The position numbers were made by a program, and so were the translations under genes. 35,547 nt of DNA from Minisyncoccota bacterium (GTDB taxonomy: Bacteria; Patescibacteriota; Microgenomatia; UBA1400; PJMF01). The notes under the pieces are model-generated. The model had not been told where the DNA came from. It ran no database searches and saw nothing but the letters and a program-made list of their open reading frames with translations. Shown piece by piece: positions 30,543 through 35,547 of the stretch (position 1 is its first letter; each line of letters begins with the position of its first letter). The DNA lies in NCBI GenBank assembly GCA_009885085.1, contig VFLK01000004.1, positions 1 to 35,547 on the forward strand, written 5' to 3'.

Positions 30543-31009
30543 TGAAAAAATTAAATGGCTCGACAATTATAGAGTTGCTAATTTCACTAATGATTGTTGG
30601 TTTGGTTGTAACTGCTGTAGCATCGGCAAGTACTTACTCAATAAAAAATACTGGCGAGGCAAGATTTAGACAGACAGCCGCAACTTTGGCTCAAGAAGCA
30701 ATAGAAAAGTCCCGAAATGAAAAAGCTAGACTTGGTTTTGCAAGTTTTGGTAGCGCGGTTGGATCAAGGACATACTGCTTTGATACCATCCCAGCTTCTT
30801 TTGACGCTACTCCCCCAATGCCTTCTCAAGGAACTTGTGGGACGGGCGAAACAATATCTCTCGCTGGGTCAGAATTTACCAGAGAGGTTGCATTCACAAC
30901 AACTCCAACAATAGTTACCGTTGAAGTAAATGTCTCTTGGAGTGACTCCGGAAATATTCGTAATGTTCAATTAATACAAGAATTTTATCAAGCAAGTCAA
31001 AATTATTAA
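30542..31009 (+). CDS. minor pilin, PilV/GspI-like
   Basis: 155 aa. The short leader MKKLNG is cut before STIIELLISLMIVGLVVTAVA (Ser in place of Phe at +1, Glu at +5), followed by LAQEAIEKSRNEKARLGFAS, which matches the PilV/GspI layout. A pair of Cys (YCFDT, GTCGTG) may bond. The start overlaps the previous stop by one base; GGAG lies about 12 bases upstream. It is the last plus-strand gene of the cluster, 21 bases from the convergent minor pilin. Confidence 0.82.
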   Translation: MKKLNGSTIIELLISLMIVGLVVTAVASASTYSIKNTGEARFRQTAATLAQEAIEKSRNEKARLGFASFGSAVGSRTYCFDTIPASFDATPPMPSQGTCGTGETISLAGSEFTREVAFTTTPTIVTVEVNVSWSDSGNIRNVQLIQEFYQASQNY

Positions 31010-31030
31010 AATTTCTTATTTTTTTAGTAG

Positions 31031-31543
31031 TTAATTTCTTAGTGAAACGATTGAGTTAAATTGTTCATTAACTGTTCCATCAGGTGTGATTTTTTCTAAT
31101 CCAAAACTTATCCCGATTTGTCTATTTCCAACTGAACCAGTACAGTCAAATATAGGAGGAGTTGAGATAGTGACGTTTCCAGAGGTTAAGAATGCGCTGT
31201 TGGACGCAATTTTTTCATTATTATTGTCACTATTATCTATTACAGAAGCAAATGTGGTGGAGCCACCATCAGCAGATATAATTGTTAGGCTCGTCATTCC
31301 AGCTGCGCATGGAGTTGAGGATTCATCGATGTATTGAGAATTTCTAATTAAAAATTCGATTTGGCTTAAAGCATAATAGCCTTCTTCTTTGACAGTTTTT
31401 TTTGTATTTGTTTTTGAGTTTCCTATCAAAAAAGTCATGAACATTGATGAAATGGCCAGTAGTAATAACACAGCTAAAGCGGTTGTAATGAGGAGCTCAA
31501 TGAGTGTGAAACCATTCTTTCGACTTTGTGTGCTAATTGTCAT
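31031..31543 (-). CDS. minor pilin, PilW/GspJ-like
   Basis: 170 aa. The leader MTISTQSRKNG is cut before FTLIELLITTALAVLLLLAISSMF (Glu at +5). The following KTVKEEGYYALSQIEFLIRNSQ segment resembles PilW/GspJ pilins. Two Cys (TPCAAG, FDCTGS) are present. It is on the opposite strand to the other pilins, 16 bases after the 768-aa surface protein, so it is cotranscribed with that candidate tip protein, which hints at a shared tip complex. Confidence 0.85.
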   Translation of the reverse strand: MTISTQSRKNGFTLIELLITTALAVLLLLAISSMFMTFLIGNSKTNTKKTVKEEGYYALSQIEFLIRNSQYIDESSTPCAAGMTSLTIISADGGSTTFASVIDNSDNNNEKIASNSAFLTSGNVTISTPPIFDCTGSVGNRQIGISFGLEKITPDGTVNEQFNSIVSLRN

Positions 31544-31559
31544 TTTGATATGTGATGTT

Positions 31560-33866
31560 TTAATTAACTTCTTGCCAAACTAGACTTGGTCTCATCATTA
31601 TGTCAGGAATATTTAGATTGAAGTCAGGTCTGAAAATGAAGACTTCAATAGGATTGGTGTTGTTTAAAGCTTTTTGCAATGGATTTGTGGTATTTTCATA
31701 ATTTCTGGTTAGACTAAATCCTGACCAACCAACGAATGTACCTTCTCCGATAAATTTATTATCTTTGAGTGTATCGTCATTCAGAGGAGCATCGCTATAT
31801 CCGTCAACATTTATATAGCCATCAGTTACAAAGACTCCGGCAATATTTGCAGTTGTACTCGTTGCAGAGGTATTTCCAACGCTTGCATCGAAAGTAATAT
31901 CGCCGTTTGATATAAATCCTATGAATCCCCCATTACTTACCGTGATCATATTTACATCAGGATCGGAAGTAAATGTTATGTCTCCATTAACGAATATTAC
32001 TATTTTTTTGTTACTTGCAACATTTCTGGTTGAAGAAATATCTACAGTTAAATTTCCATTCCTATAGTAGACTTCTGTGCCCTCAGCATTTGGGGTGGCT
32101 CCTGTAGGAATAGCACTAATTGTACTGGCAATTGTTGTTGCGGTTGACAAGTTTACACCTCTGTTGAAAAATGCGTAATTTTCTACGATTAAGTTTTCAT
32201 GACTTGTGTCAACTGCTCTTGGTTCAGAGGCACCGCGCTCAGTGTAATAGCCATTTGAACTAATTGAGGTTGCTCCCGTCATTGGAATACCAGCACTCTT
32301 TGAGTCAGCAGTTATATTTTGAGTGACTATAAATGCATTACATGATGGGTTTACTGAACAAGTATCTGGAACCAGTGAAATGAGACTATTTGCTCCATAT
32401 ACGTTTCCTCCGGAAGTTTGCCACCAGGAATCATTCGAAAGATTAACACTTGAGACATAAATATTTTGGTTAAGCGAAGGAGATGAAGTGTTCGTGTGCT
32501 TACACAAATATGGATTAATAAGGTCAATAGGACATGCGCATACAATAGCGTTTAGCGGATCAGAATTATTGATATTAAGTGAAACGTCAAATCCATGATC
32601 ATCCCAGGAGGCTGTTGGAGCATATGGCACATTATTGATTATAAATGAGCTGGTGATAGCACCAGCAGTTCCACCGATACTAGTTGCAATTGTAGTTCCA
32701 ATTTCTGTATTTAAATTAATTGGAGTACTATTTGAACCTGTACAGTTATTAAATGCATCAGTTGTTGCGGATGAGTCTTCATAGATATTGCCTCCAACAT
32801 TGGCGACTAAATTGAATGATGAATTTGCAGACCAAGCGCCCCATCCTACTGTAACACAGGTACTATTGACTGCTCTTACTGAAACATAAATGTTGTTATC
32901 ATGGGTAGCGCTTGCTGCTACAGAATAGCTTTCAATTTTACTAGCAGTTTGATATCTAACACAGTTGGTAGTGGCGTTACAAGTTCCTGGAGGTGTTGCG
33001 CCATTTGCTTTATCCCAAACTTTGATAACATAATATTCTATGTTTGAGTTTGGATCAGGAACTCCAGGATCGTTCCATGTAATGTTCAAAGTTGAGCTAG
33101 AAGTAAGATTAAGATTACCTGATAAAGCCCCATTTACTCTTACATTTGTAACTTGATTTGGGACATCACTCGTGCTTCCGCAAGTAGTTCCTCCACAGGA
33201 AGCAACGCATGGATCACAACTTAGAGAAGTTGGGTTTGAAGCCAATCTACATTTACTACTAGTTACATCGCAACTCCAGCTAGCATCAACGCTAGAACAT
33301 TGGGCATTGGTAGTACAAGCACTGTTGCATGAGTATGTTATAGGTGTTGCAGTTGGCGTTGCTGTTGACGTTGCAGTTGGCGTTGCTGTAGGTGTTGGCG
33401 TTACTGTGGGTGCTACGCAACAGCCACGATCGCTACCTCGTGGAAGGGGGCAAGTGCCGCCTGTGGCAAGACAATCTTGACAGGTTCCTAGATACCCACC
33501 CACACTACATGAGGTGCCATTTCCTCCAGCGCAAGTGCCTCCAAGCGAGCAAGTGCATCCAATGTAATTTATAGTAATTGGAGTCAAACCTGAGCAACCA
33601 TCAACTCCGGATGCAAAACCAGTACAATCTGGATTTGTGCATGTTAATAGCGCATTGGGTTGAAGGACATCATTTCCGCAGTATCCACTACTTCCATTTG
33701 GAATAAGTTTGCAACTCACAACTTTAAGATATCCACTAGTTCCAGCGCAAACCCAAGGACTACATACATCACCCAAAACACCCATTGGATTGATAAATTT
33801 AATCAAAAAGACTACAAAAGACAAAAAAAATGTTTTAATGATGATGTTTTTTTTGATTGTAGTCAT
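31560..33866 (-). CDS. large Cys-rich secreted surface protein, candidate pilus-tip adhesin
   Basis: 768 aa. An N-terminal signal or anchor (residues 8-30, IIIKTFFLSFVVFLIKFI) is followed by a Cys-rich region (33-150), a Thr/Pro/Ala linker (about 152-176), a second Cys-rich block to ~235 and a fibronectin-III-like segment (about 237-350; VPNQVTNVRVNGALSG, LNITWNDPG, YYVIKVWDKANG). A long beta-rich C-terminal region follows, with a repetitive VIFVNGDITFTSDPDVNMITV/NGDITFDASVG pattern typical of beta-helix or polymer-forming proteins, ending IFRPDFNLNIPDIMMRPSLVWQEVN. It overlaps the upstream gene by 4 bases and precedes a minor pilin. A role in adhesion to a host or surface is inferred from architecture and position. 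Confidence 0.72.
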   Translation of the reverse strand: MTTIKKNIIIKTFFLSFVVFLIKFINPMGVLGDVCSPWVCAGTSGYLKVVSCKLIPNGSSGYCGNDVLQPNALLTCTNPDCTGFASGVDGCSGLTPITINYIGCTCSLGGTCAGGNGTSCSVGGYLGTCQDCLATGGTCPLPRGSDRGCCVAPTVTPTPTATPTATSTATPTATPITYSCNSACTTNAQCSSVDASWSCDVTSSKCRLASNPTSLSCDPCVASCGGTTCGSTSDVPNQVTNVRVNGALSGNLNLTSSSTLNITWNDPGVPDPNSNIEYYVIKVWDKANGATPPGTCNATTNCVRYQTASKIESYSVAASATHDNNIYVSVRAVNSTCVTVGWGAWSANSSFNLVANVGGNIYEDSSATTDAFNNCTGSNSTPINLNTEIGTTIATSIGGTAGAITSSFIINNVPYAPTASWDDHGFDVSLNINNSDPLNAIVCACPIDLINPYLCKHTNTSSPSLNQNIYVSSVNLSNDSWWQTSGGNVYGANSLISLVPDTCSVNPSCNAFIVTQNITADSKSAGIPMTGATSISSNGYYTERGASEPRAVDTSHENLIVENYAFFNRGVNLSTATTIASTISAIPTGATPNAEGTEVYYRNGNLTVDISSTRNVASNKKIVIFVNGDITFTSDPDVNMITVSNGGFIGFISNGDITFDASVGNTSATSTTANIAGVFVTDGYINVDGYSDAPLNDDTLKDNKFIGEGTFVGWSGFSLTRNYENTTNPLQKALNNTNPIEVFIFRPDFNLNIPDIMMRPSLVWQEVN
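33344..33412 (-). repeat. minisatellite coding for the Thr/Pro/Ala linker
   Basis: Degenerate 6/12/18-base units (plus strand GTTGGCGTTGCT, GTTGACGTTGCA and similar) encode TPTATPTATSTATPTATP. Such repeats change copy number readily, altering linker length between the two Cys-rich parts. Confidence 0.75.
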
Positions 33867-34615
33867 AGATGATTATTGTCAACTATTAATTCTGCCCACA
33901 ATGGAATAATCCAACCATCTGATTCGTGATCTAACAACTTTGGATCACCAGTTTTAATAAAATTAGAGATTTTTTCGTATGTATAAATTTTAGTGTGGTA
34001 ACTTTTATTAAAGTTTGCTTCTTTTGACAATCCCTCAATAATATAAAGATCACTATTCTCTGTTACAAGAGCAACTGCGAGATCATCGCCTACATCTAAA
34101 GTAGGTTTTTTGGTATTATTTTGCCAATAGTTATCTTCTTTTGGTTCTTCATATAAACCAGTATGAACCCCAATTTTTCCGTAATAATCCATTTCTAGTA
34201 TGTGGACAAGGTCTTCTGGGTCCCATTGTGAGTAATCACCAGCAAGTGTTCTACTTCCAGCTAGTCTTATATTGTTCTCTTGATCGTTTATCACGAGTGG
34301 TACTTTAATATTTTGCTCATTATTATTAGCATCTAGATATTGGCATTTTGCACCGACTTCGATGATCTTATTATCTATTGTTCTGAAATTTGGAAACACA
34401 ACTTCAGTTACTCTGCAGAGAAAATTGTAAACGTATGTGTCGTTCTGAATAAGCGGAAAGTTAGATCTTTCGGATATAGCAACTTGATTGACTGGGTTTT
34501 GACTTAGCTGTTTTTTGTACTGATTGTTATCAATAAAATAATAGGCAGACAGCAAAATTACTAAAGAAAAAATCAACGAAAGAAAAATCTTGATGTTTTT
34601 ATCTTTAATACTCAT
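33863..34615 (-). CDS. membrane-anchored hypothetical protein
   Basis: 250 aa. A basic start and one hydrophobic helix (residues 9-28, IFLSLIFSLVILLSAYYFI) place it at the envelope; the rest is hydrophilic and beta-rich without recognisable motifs. Notable segments are VYNFLCRVTEVVFPNFR and GAKCQYLDANNNEQ (two Cys that could pair). The stop overlaps the start of the large adhesin (ATGA), indicating coupled translation and a related function, perhaps export or anchoring of that protein. TACTAT with an extended TG lies 6 bases before the ATG. Family unknown. Confidence 0.65.
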   Translation of the reverse strand: MSIKDKNIKIFLSLIFSLVILLSAYYFIDNNQYKKQLSQNPVNQVAISERSNFPLIQNDTYVYNFLCRVTEVVFPNFRTIDNKIIEVGAKCQYLDANNNEQNIKVPLVINDQENNIRLAGSRTLAGDYSQWDPEDLVHILEMDYYGKIGVHTGLYEEPKEDNYWQNNTKKPTLDVGDDLAVALVTENSDLYIIEGLSKEANFNKSYHTKIYTYEKISNFIKTGDPKLLDHESDGWIIPLWAELIVDNNHL

Positions 34616-34672
34616 GTTGAAATAGTATCATTAACTTAGGATATTATTCAATTGCTAATTAAAGAAAACTAA

Positions 34673-35547
34673 TTATTTAGAATTATTTATATCTGTAGTA
34701 ACTTCAACACTAGTTGGATAAACTATAGAGATTCCCCTGTTGTTTTTTGCCAGAACACTTACGTCACCAGTTTCAAGAAAAGCTTGCAGAGCTATGGAAT
34801 TTGCAATTGCAGGGTCTATGCCCATCCAATCTATGATCCTTTGAGTGGCAACACTTGTAGGTTGAACTCCTGATATGGCGAAAGCAACGCGGACCACATC
34901 CCCACTGTCCATTATTGGTTTATCAAGTTTATTCTCATAATCATCAAAATATCCATTATGTTCATCTGGATTATCATATAAACTCTGTTGATCTGTGGTC
35001 AAAGCAGTGAAGTAGACTGCACGAGATAAATTATTTATAATTTGATCAAGCTTGGTTCGGTTTGTTGGATGACTGTTTGTACCAACAAATCCATCAGAAA
35101 AGACTAGTAAATCTGGTTTCCAAATAATAATAGGTACTTCTACAACTTGCCACTCTCCATTAAATTGACTAAAGGCATCAACTGATAATGCGACATAGTA
35201 CAATAAATTTCCGTTTGCGTCTTTTACTTCTTTAGCACCTGCTCCAGGATCTCCATATTTGTTCACTTTCCATATAATCATTTTCATCATAATTTCACGG
35301 AAGGCTGGAATATATTGTATTGGATATATTTTTGATATAGATTCTTCAGTAAATGGAATGGCAATCCATTTTTTTTTCTTTTCGTCAAAAATTGTGCAAA
35401 CTCCACCATTTGCGTTGTATCCATAATCACCATTTATGCTTACAGTTTCTGGAACAATTTGTTGGGCTCTATCGAGGCTGTTTTTGTAGTTTTCAACTGG
35501 TGTCTCAGTTGCTGTTGGAGTTGGAACTGGTGTCTCAGTTGCTGGAA
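34673..35547 (-). CDS. surface protein with Thr/Pro linker (N-terminus outside window)
   Basis: The frame is open from the right edge to TAA at 34675-34673, giving about 290 visible residues. An ATG at 35290 is internal, because the frame continues upstream through AFRE, WIAIPFTEES and NGDYGYNANGGVC. The first visible residues are PATETPVPTPTATETPVE, a linker like that of the 768-aa protein, so this is another extracellular modular protein whose N-terminal part is missing. The visible domain has few Cys and an acidic, beta/alpha-mixed composition (DLLVFSDGFVGTNSHPTNRTKLDQIINNL). Its place upstream of the anchored protein and adhesin on the same strand suggests one operon. Function unknown. 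Confidence 0.68.
   Translation of the reverse strand, partial: PATETPVPTPTATETPVENYKNSLDRAQQIVPETVSINGDYGYNANGGVCTIFDEKKKKWIAIPFTEESISKIYPIQYIPAFREIMMKMIIWKVNKYGDPGAGAKEVKDANGNLLYYVALSVDAFSQFNGEWQVVEVPIIIWKPDLLVFSDGFVGTNSHPTNRTKLDQIINNLSRAVYFTALTTDQQSLYDNPDEHNGYFDDYENKLDKPIMDSGDVVRVAFAISGVQPTSVATQRIIDWMGIDPAIANSIALQAFLETGDVSVLAKNNRGISIVYPTSVEVTTDINNSK
35495..35544 (-). repeat. 20-bp direct repeat, period 30, in linker coding sequence
   Basis: AACTGGTGTCTCAGTTGCTG occurs at 35495-35514 and 35525-35544 and encodes ATETPV twice. The array may continue beyond the window. Confidence 0.8.

Noticed and set aside
33172-33480. 102-aa plus-strand open frame inside the adhesin gene
   Set aside because: It is the complement of the Thr/Pro linker and Cys-rich coding sequence; low-complexity VAVGVAVG composition shows it is a shadow.
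34673-35290. Complete 205-aa gene starting at ATG 35290
   Set aside because: The frame stays open to the window edge with protein-like sequence and a Thr/Pro linker, so the ATG is internal to a larger gene.
1-35547. Recoded TGA (glycine) as in Gracilibacteria/SR1
   Set aside because: Well-supported genes do not contain in-frame TGA, and TGA ends the LytR_C-like gene and the PIN frame.
1-35547. CRISPR array or insertion sequence
   Set aside because: No regularly spaced direct repeats with unique spacers and no transposase gene were seen.

Overview
AT-rich bacterial chromosome segment that reads well with the standard code (TGA is used as a stop, for example at 9027-9029). The gene content suggests a member of the Patescibacteria/CPR, perhaps a Microgenomates-like lineage. 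The reasons are: very short EF-Ts (152 aa) and YebC (186 aa); lineage-type insertions in Tgt, FolD and GyrA; a LytR_C-domain membrane protein; a complete type IV pilus cluster; and large cysteine-rich surface proteins with Thr/Pro linkers. This assignment is an inference from protein character, not from a marker tree.

Layout. 1-482: partial FkbM-type methyltransferase (minus). 538-1210: a small antitoxin-like gene and a PIN-domain toxin broken by an in-frame TAA. 1212-5055: AP endonuclease IV (nfo), a Rossmann-like hypothetical protein, a HAD hydrolase and folD. 5056-8122: leader, rpsB with a long Lys/Ala/Pro tail, tsf, tgt. 8097-11237: LCP/LytR_C-like protein, a convergent TPR protein, yebC, and a polytopic membrane protein. 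11238-12933: a 1.7 kb stretch with no convincing gene. 12934-13869: Xer-type tyrosine recombinase, followed by a weak dif-like site. 14178-14500: tRNA-Ala(GGC), whose 3' end is re-used in an unusual hairpin/repeat module. 14579-20605 (minus): gyrB, Mn-dependent pyrophosphatase, gyrA and a small frameshifted gene. 20900-21628 (minus): DNA polymerase III delta'-like protein.

21686-35547 is a type IV pilus locus: pilB, pilT and pilC, a 108-bp inverted-repeat element, the major pilin with a strong terminator, prepilin peptidase, a PKD-like anchored protein and four minor pilins. In the opposite orientation follow another minor pilin, a 768-aa Cys-rich candidate tip adhesin, an anchored hypothetical protein and a partial Thr/Pro-linker surface protein. 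Together they supply motor, retraction, platform, subunit, processing and probable tip functions. PilM/N/O are not in the window.

Expression pattern. Several operon-leading genes have a -10 box only 6-9 bases before ATG, suggesting leaderless transcripts, whereas most operon-internal genes keep Shine-Dalgarno sites. Genes left of about 11 kb mostly point right and those from 14.6 to 21.6 kb point left. They converge on the Xer/tRNA region, as expected near a replication terminus (hypothesis).

The strongest items for a second look are: the duplicated tRNA-Ala 3' end with two perfect 18-bp hairpins of different sequence; the minihelix-like tRNA remnant; the A8 frameshift gene behind gyrA; the 23-bp-armed inverted repeat before the major pilin; and the empty 1.7 kb region.
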